Assembly (NCBI GenBank): GCA_907163375.1
Contig: CAJQUW010007811.1
Span: 1-64,000 of the forward strand
Direction of reading: 5' to 3'
Origin: Prostheceraeus crozeri
Lineage: Eukaryota > Platyhelminthes > Polycladida > Euryleptidae
Length of the DNA: 64,000 nucleotides
This document shows, piece by piece, positions 31,610-43,622 of the stretch. Within the stretch, counting starts at the first letter, position 1. The number at the start of each line of letters is the position of its first letter. The position numbers were made by a program, and so were the translations under genes. The notes beneath the pieces are model-generated. The model did not search any database. It was not told where the DNA came from and saw only the letters and a program-made list of their open reading frames with translations.

Positions 31610-31791
31610 TTATCATTTCCCTCCACACGACGAATGCGTTGATTGACAGATTCTCGTTGACGCAGCAACGTTTCCTTCAAGCGACGCTCAGCCGCTGCAG
31701 CGGCCTCCATTTTCCTTTTGAGGACAGCAGTGCGTCTTTGATGTGCTGCATTCATCTTGGCTAATTCACTTTGCATTTTTCTGTCTTTCTC
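31610..31791 (-). CDS. KIF4: KIF4-family chromokinesin, stalk exon 4
   Basis: This 182-nt exon starts GAG AAA GAC after a CCTTGAAG acceptor and ends GAT AA/GTAGGT. The product EKDRKMQSELAKMN, then RRTAVLKRKMEAAAAAERRL, matches the KIF4 block 'ERDRKRQYEL.KLE..FQKQ..VLRRK.EEAAAA.KRLK'. This conserved stretch is the strongest single evidence for the family. The split codon AA+A (Lys) joins it to the next exon across a very short intron of 69 bp. Confidence 0.92.
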
Positions 31792-32105
31792 CTTCAAGGG
31801 AAATTAGTTTTTTAGCTAGTGCAATAAAGGAAGTGCATGGTTAAGGTAGCACCGGATGCAAGAACATGTCAAATTCAAAAATGATGACCAAAAACAGGAA
31901 GCTAGTTTATGTAGGTGAAGTGAAAATACTCGTTCACTACATAACAATGCTTTGGTGACCAAAGATAAAACTTGAACATGATTCTTTTTTAAAAAAATGG
32001 CCAATACTTCGTGCCACTGACACTACTATAGGCCGAATTTTGCACAACAACATCTGATGATCCACATTAAATATGAAAGCAATCTAACAGAGTTCAAATA
32101 GATTA

Positions 32106-32303
32106 TTAAACGGTTGGGAGCTCGTATTTATTAATGACAGATGCACGAGATTTGATCAATCGATCTTCGGTCAGTGTGCAGTACACTGCACTGAGACATT
32201 TGTCCATAATTTCGATGTCGAAGTGAGAGATGGATCTGTCAATGAACTGATGTTCCTTAGTACCGGGTCCGTTAAGGGCATTTCTTGCGTTCTTATTGAT
32301 CAA
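32106..32303 (-). other. short ORF of unknown status
   Basis: The minus-strand frame of about 65 codons reads NARNALNGPGTKEHQFIDRS, then IEIMDKCLSAVYCTL, and ends in a stop. The composition looks protein-like, but I recognise no family and no clear splice acceptor precedes it. Confidence 0.2.
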
Positions 32304-32348
32304 ATCTCTTTAAGTAGAACTCAGTAAAACTTCATCAAAAACATTCAT

Positions 32349-35300
32349 CAGGGCTGCCACTCTTATCAAAAATAAAAAACCGGAAAGTCAAATCGGAATG
32401 GGCCCCCTAAATTACGTATTCGTGGGCCCCTCAAAGTAAGAAACTTACGATCATTCGATATAACACAACCCGGTAAGTTTTGAAAGCGTTCAAGCAGTAG
32501 TTGGGTCTGTTCTAATAAAGATGCTTCTGAATCCTCACAGTTAACAAGTAAATGTATAAAATTATTACTGATACTTATTCAATCATCAGTTTCAACAAGG
32601 TGCACTAGAATATATGACTCGAACAGCAACTATTTTCGGGAGAATCATTCTCAAAGGTTAGACAGAGTGTACTACAAAGACCCCTCTACCTGCCCCCAAT
32701 GCAAAATCAGCACTAAGTTATTGAACGATTGACGATTTCAGCTGGATATAAAGACTGCATATTATCGAGCAATCTACATGTAGGCTAATGGATTTTACTT
32801 AACTGTTTCAAAGACAACTTTCTTCATTTCGTTCAAAAATTTTACATTCAAATTTATAATGCACAATTCTCGTGCAGCTTTGTCATTTTCTATTAATCGT
32901 GCCATGACGTCACACGGTGCAAGATCCCGTCTTTACTGTGAACAATTTTCATGAAACCACTAGGAAATTGCTGTTCAGCTGTTTGACGTTTGAAAGACTG
33001 CCTCAGCAGAGCGGTCTGGTCACAGCAAATATACAAAATCCATGGTAGGCGCGGTCTAAATGCATTTCTGTAAGCCATTTTTTTGGGAGAGCCATTATTC
33101 TTTCGAGAAATCGAGAATGTGTGGTAAAATCTTGCTTTCTGTGCTGTATGAAATATACCGAATGTCATGAAGGGTAGGAATATATTCATTCATGCAGGAT
33201 GGAATGCCAGCGCACTATTACAGACCCATCGTAAATTATTTCAACAGCAATTTTCCTAAATCTTGGATTGACCGTCATGGGAGCCTTTGGAATGGCTTCC
33301 GATTCCACCAGATTCAATGCCCTGTGACTTTTTTCTTTTGGGCACGTTTAAGAAATGGTGCATTAGAGTCATCCTATGCATTTGGATGAACTGGAAACAA
33401 AGCTTTGCACCGTTTTCTGAAGATCGACGAGCGATTGTGTAAAGATTTGCTCTTGCGCAGTTGACTGAAGAATTAGATTGCGTTCAGGCAAATGATGACC
33501 AAGTAGAAAATAAATGTTATAGTATTAGCAACTGTTTTCCTTTGAATCATAATTAACTTGCAGAAATTAATCATTGAGCCGCTAATTGCTATTGCATCAA
33601 CAACCTTGAAATGATCACTGAGAATCCGCCACGCTACAGAAGCAAAATAATTTTGAATCAATGTCACACTGTATAATTATATTGACGACTAAAAACTATC
33701 GCATCTTCTCAGTATGAGTAAACGGAGTCCTATATTGTGCACAAATATTACACATTACAGAAGACATGCAACTTAATATACTATTTAATCTGAAATGAAA
33801 TGAGAGCAACATTTGATACAATCCATTACGGGAAATACTAACGTTTCTGGATTTTTAGCCATCATCAGTACAGTATACCTATAAAGTCAGTAACTCACAT
33901 GCAAACAAATCATCATCCGAAATACAGATATCTGCAATTTATGAAATACATGCAGTTAAAATCTTATTCTGTAGAGCTCGTTTCCAAAATTTGAAATTTG
34001 CAAACACCAATGCAAATTGCCAATTCGTGTTTGCACTTGATGCACGAAGGCGAGCTGCCGGATTTCCAAGCACATCCACCTACCGATGGTCTGTGGAGTG
34101 AGTTGCTGATTTACTGCACTGATGGCGGCTGAAAAGCCAAAAACGCTTGAAGCTCAGCCTGAAGAAGCTTCATCACTACTTGTGACTCCGGCAATGATTC
34201 AAATCAAACCTTGCTCTCATCTCTTGTATTGTACTTCAAACATATGTAATAAAAAACAATTACATCTAAGAACAACTTCTGACTTTCAAACAAGATCATG
34301 ACAGCTATTCGATAAAGGTTGAGTCGCCATGGCATAAGTAAACGCGAAATCAACACGAAAAGAAATCCTTGTCACTTCTGCGGTTGTTTGCGAGATTTCA
34401 ATTTTCGCTGGTGTCTTCACTAAAATTTAGCCGCATTTGCAGCAAGTGATCGTACAAAATATTCTTTCGTCACTCCCTTGTGTTCCCGAAACTTTTTAGT
34501 AAATTTTTCTTTCGTATTGTTCTGACAGACGCTTCTTGAAAGATACGTTTTGGAGACTATCAAAGCAATCAGAAATCAATTCATAATAGACTCCATAACT
34601 ATGTATTACAACCTATTCGTCAAGCATTCCCAGCTAAATTTGTTTCTGATTTTAAAATCTTGATTACTTCCGTTTCGTCCAGTTTCTTGGGATTGACGAA
34701 AGGATCGCTGACATCCTTGTAGAAGAATCTTCTGCACAAGAGTCAAGCGGATTTTTAGAAAGCATCTGCTTTAAATTTGATCACCCTTAAAAATTGCAAG
34801 GTCCCCTAGCAATCTGCAAAGCCCCGCTCACAATTCTAAAGAGCCCTACATCATCTAAAAAGGCCCCACATGCTCTTACCTTTAAGGGTGCCGGTCTCAA
34901 TCCTATAGGCCCTTTACAATCTCAAGAGGTCTATTCATATCTAAAAAGAGCTCTTTAAAAACTAAAACAGTTGCCGTTCACAATCTCAAAGGGCTGCTTC
35001 ACAAAATCATATGGGTCCCTTCAAAATCTAAATATGGCCCCTTCACGATCTTAAAGGACCCCGTTCACATTCTGAATAGGACCTGTTCACAATCTCAAAA
35101 GAAACCCCTCACGATCACAAAGCGGGCCCCTTCAGTCTCAAAAGGGCCACTTCGCATCTTCAAAAGGGCCCCGTCACGATCTCAAAAGGGCCCCTTCGCA
35201 GTCTCAAAAGGGCCCCCGCACGATCTTAAAGTCCCACTGCACAATCTCAAAAGGGCCCCTCGCGATCGTAAAGGGGCCCCCATCACGATCTTGAAGTGCC

Positions 35301-35792
35301 ACTGCACAGTCTCAAAAGAGACCCTTCACGATCCTAAAGAGGCCCCTTCGCAGTATCATAAGGGCCCCTCACGATCTTAAAGGGGCTTGTTCACAATCTC
35401 AAAAGGGTCCGGTCACTATCCTAAAGAGGCCCCTTCACGTCCTTAGAGGGGGCCCTTCGCAGTCTCAAAAGGGACCCCTCGCGATCTTTAAGGGGCCACT
35501 TCGCAGTCTCAAAAGGGTGCTCTCACGTTCTTAAAGGGGCCCTTTCACAATCTCAAAAGGGCCCGCTCGCGATCTTAAAGTGCCACTGCACAATCTCAAA
35601 AGGGCCCCTTGCGATCTCAAAAGGCCCTTTCACAATCTTACAGGGCGCACTCGCAATCTCAAAAGGCCCCTTCAAAATCTAAAATAGTTCAAAACCCAAA
35701 TTATTTGTTCCTTGGCCTAACATTTTCTCACTACTTAGTTTATTCTAAAAAAACCCGGAAATCCGGGTAAAACCGGAAGAGTGCCAGCCCTG
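32349..35792. mobile_element. hAT-like element with 6-bp target duplication, copy 2 (longer)
   Basis: The ends are CAGGGCTGCCACTCTT and AAGAGTGCCAGCCCTG, with perfect 6-bp duplications ATTCAT at 32343-32348 and 35793-35798. At 3444 bp it contains two segments missing from copy 1: about 32780-33385 and about 33567-34240. The shared parts are highly similar, including the GGGGCCCC minisatellite at about 34800-35690. No hAT transposase is visible. Confidence 0.9.
33192..33389 (+). pseudogene. mariner-type transposase fragment inside hAT-like copy 2
   Basis: The frame reads MQDGMPAHYYRPIVNYFNSN, WIDRHGSLWNGF and VTFFFWARLRNGAL. This parallels the mariner catalytic-core stretch '.QDGAP.HY...V...L...F...WIGR.G...WP.RSPDLTP.DFFLWG..' with the RSPDL part altered. 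It lies in a segment absent from copy 1, so it is either a transposon insert carried inside this copy or sequence lost from copy 1. Confidence 0.5.
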
Positions 35793-36129
35793 ATTCATGA
35801 ACATCACTTTGAATCTTCAATTGAATTTTTTACCCTATGGAACCTGACGTTTTTAGGGATCGAAGCCTCGTTGGGAGAGAATGACAAATGATTCGAAGGT
35901 TCGTTGGGAGAAAATGACGAGTGTGAATTGTCAACTGAATGTACATTGAAAAGCAAAAACATAGACATGAATTGAAACAAATTTTTGCTGGAACAAAAAT
36001 GTTTGTTTATCTAGTATACGTGCATTAAGTTATTACGCACATCTATGCTATTTGCGATAACTTAACCAACAATATTTCAACTAAACCTAGATGGATATAC
36101 TTCTAAAATAATGAAATTCTGATTAAAAT

Positions 36130-37000
36130 AACTACGAGCCAAACTACGAATGTGGTAGTGTCACGTAGTTTCCTCCGCAGTTGATGATATTTCTGCACTG
36201 AGTCGCAAGACGGTCTATCTTCACGTCGAAATCTTCTTTCATCGATGCTGTTCAGACACGAATAACTTCATTCTCCACTTCAACAGCTGATGTGAAAGCA
36301 AGTAAGTCCTAATTCCCTCAGTAGTTCCTCGTTCACCCAACGATCCAGAAGGTTGCAGAAGGTGAACTGGCGAAGCACTGGTGAAGTGAGTACAGATTCC
36401 AGCAGGTGAGTACTGAGATTAGCGCATAATCGTAACTTGTCGTCGATGGAAGAAAGGAAACTTCAGTCTTCGTATGAGGCGAGAATCGTCATGCTGCCAG
36501 TGAATGGTCTTCAATGAGACTGGTTGAGAACACAAGCGTCTCCATTTGTTTCCGATAGATCGCACTAACTTCATGTAGGTATGTATCACCATTGATAGTT
36601 TCCCTTTCGGTAGAGCTTTCACATTCAAGCGCTTGTTGGCAGCAAGATCAATCATTGCCAAAGTCTTCTTTGGCGTGAGATGAGAGGCCGTTACCTGAGG
36701 TCGTGCAGAATGGCGAGTCTCCCAAACTCTGGCCGTTGGTCGAGTGTGTTGATGTTCAAAACGCATCCATGTTTCCTCCACGGCGTAGAAGTTGTAAGAT
36801 CTTCACCAAAATCCGTTAAAGTACAAAGAAGACCAGTTTTACAATCAACTCGGGCTCTCTTCTGTTGATCATTCAGTGTGATGGGGACATGACGCGACGT
36901 TATGACATGACGTGTATTTCAAGCTTCTCACTCAGCATACGCCAGATAGTTCTTCCTCGATGTCTCTTGTAGTCAAATGGTCCTTTTCGATAATCTGACA
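36130..37000 (-). pseudogene. mariner transposase pseudogene (decayed)
   Basis: The minus-strand ORF 36419-36781 reads EETWMRFEHQHTRPTARVWE, then a Pro-Lys-Lys stretch, and LPKGKLSMVIHTYMKLVRSI. This matches the mariner core 'DETW......T...S..W......PKK.....S..K.M...FWD..G......LPKG.T.....Y...L..L'. Near 36180-36240 the minus strand reads FDVKIDRLATQCRNIINCGG, matching the usual mariner C-terminus. Several frame breaks occur and terminal repeats were not resolved. Confidence 0.65.
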
Positions 37001-37221
37001 AACGACCGAAATTATGTTATTTAGTTATTCATTTCATCCAATATCAGTTTGCTACTGCATTGCTCTGTTATCTTTTTATATGGTAGTTCTTTTTGTGTAA
37101 CTTTAATTTCGTGTAACTTGGAAATATGTAATTCTCTATGCGTGTTTGATTGAATACCAGATCATGTTGAATTTTACTTGATTCTTGATGCACTTTTTCT
37201 GTCTTTCTGATTTGATCTTTC

Positions 37222-38546
37222 CACAGAATTAGATTCATCTGCGCGCGCTTCGGTTTCCTAGAAAGGAAGAATTGTATGTAACCTTAGTATCGAAATGGTA
37301 CATCACAGAATTAGACAACTTGCTCTTTCTCGAATGGATAATTCGTGCATCACTTGCTATTGGAAAAGGCAAACAATAAGCTGTCAGCAGTGGACACCAG
37401 AGCCAGTGAGAGATGCGTGCGTGCTGTGATATCACTTCGAACCAGGGATGCGGAGTCCTATCATTTTGATAGGACTCCGACTCCGGGTGGCAAGCCTAGT
37501 TTTTTGAAAAAAAACTGGTAACATACATCATAGATCATTATAGGATTACCTGAACCTATCTTTAGCTATCATTGCTGTATCAATTATAAATCATTTTTTA
37601 TGAAAGTTTATCAAATGTCGCTATAAGTTGGATGCATGCGACTCGGCTCCTCCCATCTTGTTGATGTGTGCTTCACACGGTTTTTCTCTAGTCTCTACCA
37701 GGCAGGAAAACCCCCTTTCCTCAAAAAATAGGAGTACACTTTCGATTGTAATATGCGTTTGGAGGGGACATCACACACGATTAACGTGAGGGTGAAGAGG
37801 TAATGTTCTCAAACGAACTGGTATTTCATTTCTGTCTCTGATGTGACCTTTGGTGCGTAGGTGTGATCGAGCCTTGGAAGGCTTGTCTTCTCTACTAAAT
37901 CACCGAGTAAAAAGACAATCATTTTTTCACTATCACGGTTCATTCCCTCAACTATTACAAGCTTTGCATGCAGCAGTGTCTCTGTACTTTTGTTTGACGG
38001 ATAAAGTTGACATCAAGACAGTGACAGCTATGCACGAGGACAAATAATATGTTTGTATTACATTTCATGTCTAGTTATAGGCCGGAGTCCTATCATTTGA
38101 TAGGACTCCGACTCCAGCAAAAATGATAGGACTCCGACTCCGCATCCCTGCTTCGAACACACCAAAACATACATCGATGCCTGGCTTCGATTCAATGTAT
38201 GCACTATACAGTGAGCAATGCCGAGGAGAGGATGTGAAATCATCAAGTGACTAATTTCCGTGCGCCTGCTACCTTTTTAAATAATGATGGGAAGGGACAA
38301 CATTATGGAGAAAACTTGTGTGCAATTTTCTGAATTCTTCTAATCTGAAGGAATTTTGGCAATCGAAGCACTTTGCTGGAACTCACATTAATCCGCAAGC
38401 GACTCGCGAATTTTTTTCCTATCTCTGTAAGGTATTGGGAATTCCCTTTTGCCCATGCACTTAATAGGTTCCTTTTATGCCGTCAATTTCGTATTAATCA
38501 CACTTATAGCAAACCGAAGCAGATAAACAAAATATTTAATTCTGTG
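37222..38546. mobile_element. hAT MITE, copy C, split by another hAT element
   Basis: The ends are CACAGAATTA / TAATTCTGTG, with perfect 8-bp duplications GATCTTTC at 37214-37221 and 38547-38554. After removing the nested element (708 bp plus 8-bp duplication) it is 609 bp, like copies A and B. It has more substitutions than copies A and B show between themselves. Confidence 0.93.
37443..38150. mobile_element. 708-bp hAT-type element nested in MITE copy C
   Basis: The inverted ends are CAGGGATGCGGAGTCCTATC / GGACTCCGACTCCGCATCCCTG in shortened form (about 16 bp core CAGGGATGCGGAGTC), with perfect 8-bp duplications CTTCGAAC at 37435-37442 and 38151-38158. Subterminal ATGATAGGACTCCGACTCC words repeat near both ends. 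It has no coding capacity. Confidence 0.93.
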
Positions 38547-38554
38547 GATCTTTC

Positions 38555-39502
38555 TATTGATAATTTCATAATAATAAACGAATACCATTTTATCGCAAAG
38601 AAGAACCTCAATTTATTGCGCGACGTTTCGGACCTTACTTGGTACATTTCTAGCGATTATGAATTACAAAAAGTTGTACAAGTATAATGACTATAGGTAC
38701 AAAAATATTTGAATATTTGAATTACGAAAAGTTGTACAAGTATAAAGACTATAGGTATAAAAATATTTGAAAACAACAACCATTGAATAGGAGTTAACAT
38801 ATGCGCATATAGGGGACTATATCGAGAAATCTAAAGTTAATGTGGATTGAATGATATGAAAGATAAAGACAGATTTCAAAGCATTAGATGACCCGTTACT
38901 CCTTTGATTGATTTATCCCTTTGACTTTGTTTGGGATCTTGATCTTTGCTGGCATCGCTTCTGCTATTTGCCATGTTTTGGTTTCGTTCAAGTTCTCGGT
39001 AATTTTCATATTGATAATATTTTTGGGCTGAGCTTTGAGAACATCGAATCAGTGTAACTTTTATTCAGTCATTATGTTGCTTACTTCTCACAGATATTAA
39101 ATTCATTGTATAACCAACATATTAGACATTGTTACAAGAGACCCCATTGCAAGTGCATTGGCATATAACATTATATGAGGATTGAAATTTTTCTATTTCT
39201 GCTTGTATTACATTCAGTAATTTTAAGTTTTTATAATTTACTCTCAAAGTTATTTCACTTTTTTCATCGGTTCGTTGCGCATTATCATTGACAATCTTCA
39301 ATAGTCTTAACCAAAACAGCATTTTGAACGTGTGTTATCGAACAACTTGTCACACCTAGAGGACCAACCGCTTTGTAGAGCGAGGAGATTCAACACTGCT
39401 CAAATTGCAGCATATGAGAAATCTGACTAAATTTGATAAATATGCTGAAAACTTACATGTTCTTTTGTTTTTTTAGACGTAATTAGATTAAATTATACCC
39501 AC
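38555..39502. other. intron sequence, no feature recognised
   Basis: One short local duplication (AAAAGTTGTACAAGTATAA at about 38668 and 38720). Otherwise no signal that I can support. Confidence 0.5.
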
Positions 39503-39767
39503 TTGCAGCTTACGGACTTCCATCTCTTTAGCTGCCCTCCATCGCTTGTTTGCGGCACTGTCTTCTGCCATTTGTCGTACCATTCGGACTTTGGTTGCTT
39601 TCAATTTATTTATTTCCTCTTTCAGTCGCATGCATTCCGTCTCTCGTTGTTCACGGTCTCGCTTGACACGTTTAAGTTCCAACACCTGTCCACGCATTGA
39701 TGACAATTGACCCTCCAGTTCACGCAAACGTATTCGAGTATTATTTGTTTGAGTAGCATTGTGAGCA
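39503..39767 (-). CDS. KIF4: KIF4-family chromokinesin, stalk exon 3
   Basis: This 265-nt exon lies between a TTTTGCAG acceptor (before 39767) and a CAA/GTGGGT donor (after 39503). It carries two KIF4 hallmarks: RLRELEGQLSSMRGQV, and KVRMVRQMAEDSAANKRW ending EMEVRKLQ. These align with the 'RLQELEGQI' and 'LMRQMKED..K.R.WK..K..EV..L' segments of vertebrate KIF4. Phase is 1 nt in and 0 out, agreeing with both neighbouring exons. A 7.7-kb transposon-filled intron follows. Confidence 0.9.
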
Positions 39768-40109
39768 CTGCAAAATTTAAGCAATGATTCGGCAGATTTA
39801 AAATGAAGATGTGATAGTCAATTCAATTAAAGTGTTACTGAGATACTGAATATTCTAGAATAGGAACATGGGATAAAATGATTTTTGGCATGACTTTTTT
39901 GCATTAACGTGCAGGTCTAAGGACGATATCTATTTGAGAAGAATTGCATCCACTATAAAGATTACATCAATATATTACATCGAATTAAAACATCGATTCT
40001 TGTGAAATTTGTTCCTCAATAGAACACCTACTTACTTTCTTTTTTACTTTCTCCTTTTAACGTCTGCTTTTCCTCTATAATTTTCAACCTACATAACACT
40101 ATTTCTTAC

Positions 40110-40525
40110 CTGGGATTATTTTCGATATTTTCTGATAGCTGATATTGCATTTGTTCACGCTCCTTCTCGAGCTTCTTAATTACATCAGATAGGCTATTGA
40201 TTTGTTCTTCGTAGTTCGATATTTTCTTCGAGTATTCTTCATTGTTTGCTTGCATACTCGCTAACAATCGCTCTTTCTGTCGCAGGGCACTGTCTAATAC
40301 TGACAACTCACGATGAAGAGCCACACGTTGTACACGAGCCTTAACAGCTTCAGCGTCCTCCTTGATTCTATCATCATCGTTTGCTTCTTTTTCACTCGAC
40401 TCTTCATGATTAGTCTGACATTCCGCTTCCTCGAGTATATCCGAAAATTCAGACGCAACCTTCGAGTGGGGTTTTTCGCTTATCAGGTCTGCGAATTTTT
40501 GATCAGGTTCATCCGTTGGTATCAC
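40110..40525 (-). CDS. KIF4: KIF4-family chromokinesin, stalk exon 2
   Basis: This 416-nt exon starts at GTG ATA CCA just after a TTTTTAG acceptor and ends CCC AG/GTAAG. It encodes an acidic linker (EEAECQTNHEESSEKE) and then a coiled coil (ALHRELSVLDSALRQKERLL). The linker-plus-coil order matches the KIF4 region where an acidic stretch precedes the 'KEL..LN.AL..KE.L' helix. The last codon is split AG+T and is completed by the next exon as Ser. The GTG is not a start codon; the true start is far upstream in the motor domain. A 342-bp intron follows. Confidence 0.8.
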
Positions 40526-42420
40526 CTAAAAATTCAATAATTAATCACAGATTTACATATGCAAATGATTAATTAACATGATTCAATGATTATTCTAGGG
40601 GAGCATCGATTAGTGATTTTGATAATCGGTCGATTTCCGATTAATCGGTTTTTTAAATTAGATTCATTGGGAATTGAAGTTTTTGATATGCCGAAAGCAC
40701 CGATTTAGTCAAAATTAAGCTGGTATTAATAGGTAATTATTACAAAATACACAAAATAATTAGTAAGACATCCTGAATTTTCCATACAAGCTGCTGTGAT
40801 GCAAGTATAGTGCTACGCAGAGCTGATTTAGAATTTTCCAGGAGACTACTTGAAGTATTAGTCGAGTAATAGGAGAACATTGGTGTCAGAAATATGCAGC
40901 AACGTTCTTCAGTGAATATGATTAATTAAGTAACAAAGTCGAATCAAAATCACACTTTCACGCGTTGGTGCGAGTACGAAAATAAACTTGAATATACTAG
41001 CATCTAAGTAAAAACTAGACGAGCACCTTGACCACGCTTGCTCTCTTGAGGTAAACATCAAGGAATAACATTACAATTTACCACTTTCCCAGGTCTGACA
41101 CCGAACAGATATCAGTTGCGTGTTTGAGAGACGCTGCTTCGCAGTCACGTTGCATAGAAAATCGAAAGAAACTTTGATAAGACTAAGTTACTGCTTACAG
41201 ACTTAAAAGTAGGTGGATGTAACTAGAATAGTATCGAGAGAATGCTAAAACGATAAAATGAAATGTTTACAATAAAGAGAGCCAAAAGGATGGTAGCACA
41301 GTCTGTGTATGAAAAGTCTTTCCTTATGACAGAAGAGATTGGAATTCAGTCGCCGTATGGTTACGCTCTAAGTAATGGCCAGGTGTAGGAGCCCTAGATC
41401 TGTTTCAGGACGCGCAATCCCTTGTTTTTTTATCTGGAGGACGAGCATTTGTAGATAGAATAACTTAAGTAGGCCTATAGTTAATGAAATATGAGATCCA
41501 AGGTCCAAGTTTCCAAATTTTATCAGATAACTGGGACCATGACTGTTGAAGTCTCAAGCATCTCCTCAACCTAGACATGACCGCCTGCATCCATTTCTGT
41601 ATTGCATTCTCTTTGTTTACATTCTAGTTTACTAGGCATAAGAGAAAACACATGTGCACTTTTCTTCGCAATTATCGACAATCAGAGGTTGACGCTGCCG
41701 CATCATGCAGCAATTGAATACGTTGTCGCCTTTGAATTTTGAAAACTTCTATTGTACATGAAATTCTTTATATATAAAAGCAATATGAATAATGGTGATG
41801 TATACTTTAATTATACTCGTAAAAGGATTACATGCAACTGATTATGCAAAACTTGAATTCTTTGGACTCTTCACTCGACACTGTATTGTCCTGAACTCAA
41901 ATCATTTGCAAATAATTTGTGAAAGAAATTGAAGCTGAGATCAACGACAATGGCATTGTAAAGCATCGATGCCAGCTGAAAAATTGCAAAGACCTAAAAT
42001 GAAACGTGAAAGGGACCCTCCAAGATCATACTAAAAAAAATTGGCCCTCGACGAACACAAGTAGTGCATCCCTGATTACTTAGTTATCCAAATGTATAGA
42101 AAATCTATTTTGAGAAACTTTTGTTACATTCTATATTTCCTGTTTCTTTCTAATGGTCAGTTGAAAACCGAGGTTACACAAAACATGACTCGACCATGTT
42201 CTGTTCGACAGTGCAGGAAGTTCTATCAGAAAATGTATCTTGTTAGTCAGGTCATTTTTTCGTACTTTTTCGCCTTTTTGAAGCGCATTCTTTATAAGGC
42301 GTGATGAGACGATTTTCATCTGCCGTCTTCCGCCTTCCATAGTCCATCTTCCACCTACGGCAGTGACGGTAGGGAAATCCATTTCCGATTCAGTCAGCGC
42401 TATTTTTTACTATCAGCCGT
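40526..42420. other. intron sequence, little recognised
   Basis: Near 40598-40670 overlapping ATCGATTA / TAATCGG words (GATTAGTGATTTTGATAATC) look like one end of a hAT-type element, but I did not find the partner end. The rest shows no coding signal. Confidence 0.35.
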
Positions 42421-43183
42421 TGCTATGACTGCTGTCTAAGCTATTCTCTTCCTCATCATTGTCATCGTCCGACATGGTGAACAAAGAGCTGTTTTCTGAT
42501 GCATTGCTTCTCTTTGCAAATCACAGTTTCTCTCTCAGATGTCACTTCACGCAGTTCTAATTTTAGAACAGACTCGCGGATGATGGAAATGAACTTCATC
42601 AGTCGCAAAATTTCATTCTTTATGTCCGATAGACGACGCCTCATGACTTTTCCAGTGTGACAGCGTGATGGACGATGACTTTTCTGTGTGATAGGTTGTG
42701 TTCTTTTCTACATGCAATTAAAAGGAAATCCCAAATGGAAGATGAAAGACGCCTTTTCATTGTGTGAAAGCGACCTTAAGGCCGGTTCATACTCGTCCGC
42801 TTTGATGTGCGCGTCGCGTAGTGTCATATTTACCTGACCACTCGTTTCAACTCGACAGAAGCATGATGCCGTGTTTCCTCCCTAAAATTTTATGCTGTGC
42901 GAAACGCATTGCCTAGCGTTCACTTTTTCAATTTTTCGGACCACACGCAAGGTTCCGACTTGATCGCTATCGCCCTGTTGTACAGGAAGTACAAAAACAA
43001 GGGAAGCATAAGGACGTACTGTATGCGACTTCGACCCACAGTCTCGACCACTGAATATATCGTGTCAAGAGACTGGAGAATTTCACAGTTTCTTGAAAGG
43101 CATATGGAGCCGCCTTCCGTTGTTTTTATCTTAAGAAATTCATCACGGAGATTTTTCCATCGATCTCGACAGTCTTTTACATT
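42421..43183 (-). pseudogene. MADF-domain-like relic
   Basis: On the minus strand at about 43200-42960, NVKDCRDRWKNLRDEFLKIK matches the core of the MADF (Myb/SANT-like) domain ('...C..RWK.LRD.Y.K'). Further left, around 42475-42420, a frame ends MSDDDNDEEENSLDSSHSNG and a stop, an acidic tail of the sort found after such domains. The connecting frame is broken. MADF proteins occur as host regulators and as accessory proteins of Harbinger transposons; which this was cannot be told. The N-terminal half is missing, replaced by the repeat array at 43205. Confidence 0.45.
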
Positions 43184-43204
43184 CCCGTACGAAAATAATT
43201 TTGC

Positions 43205-43560
43205 AATTCATTAATGTTTCATCTAATGAACATGTAATGTTTCATTAATGACTAATGAAATTTCAGCATTTCATGATAAAGCATTAATGAAAATACTAAT
43301 GGTTCATCTAATGAAACATTAATGTAAAGTTCATTAATGAAAATTCCCATGGTTTCATGTAATGGTTCATCTAATGAAACATTAATGTAAGGTTCATTAA
43401 TGAAAACTGCAATGGTTTCATGTAATGTTTCATTAATGAAACATTAATGTTAAGTTCATTAATGAAAACTGCCATGATTTCATGTAATGTTTCATTAATG
43501 AAACATCAATGTAACGTTCACTAATGAAACTGTCATGGTTTCATGGAATGTTTCATTAAT
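43205..43560. repeat. TTAATG-rich tandem array
   Basis: About five diverged units of roughly 60-65 bp are built from ATTAATGAAACATTAATG, TGGTTTCATGTAATG and GTTCATTAATGAAAA. The array is rich in short CATTAATG palindromes. It directly follows CCCGTACGAAAATAA at 43184. Confidence 0.85.
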
Positions 43561-43622
43561 GTGCCATTCTATATTTAGAATCCTTGCCTTAGATTATTCA
43601 TGCTTCCCTATTGTGTGTCACC

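Noticed and set aside
42462-42644. Coiled-coil-like minus-strand ORF (MRRRLSDIKNEILRLMKFIS) considered as another kinesin exon
   Set aside because: No match to a KIF4 segment, no fitting splice sites, and the neighbouring kinesin exons already join in phase.
43205-43560. Possible CRISPR-like regular array
   Set aside because: Units are contiguous and diverged with no unique spacers, and the genome is eukaryotic.
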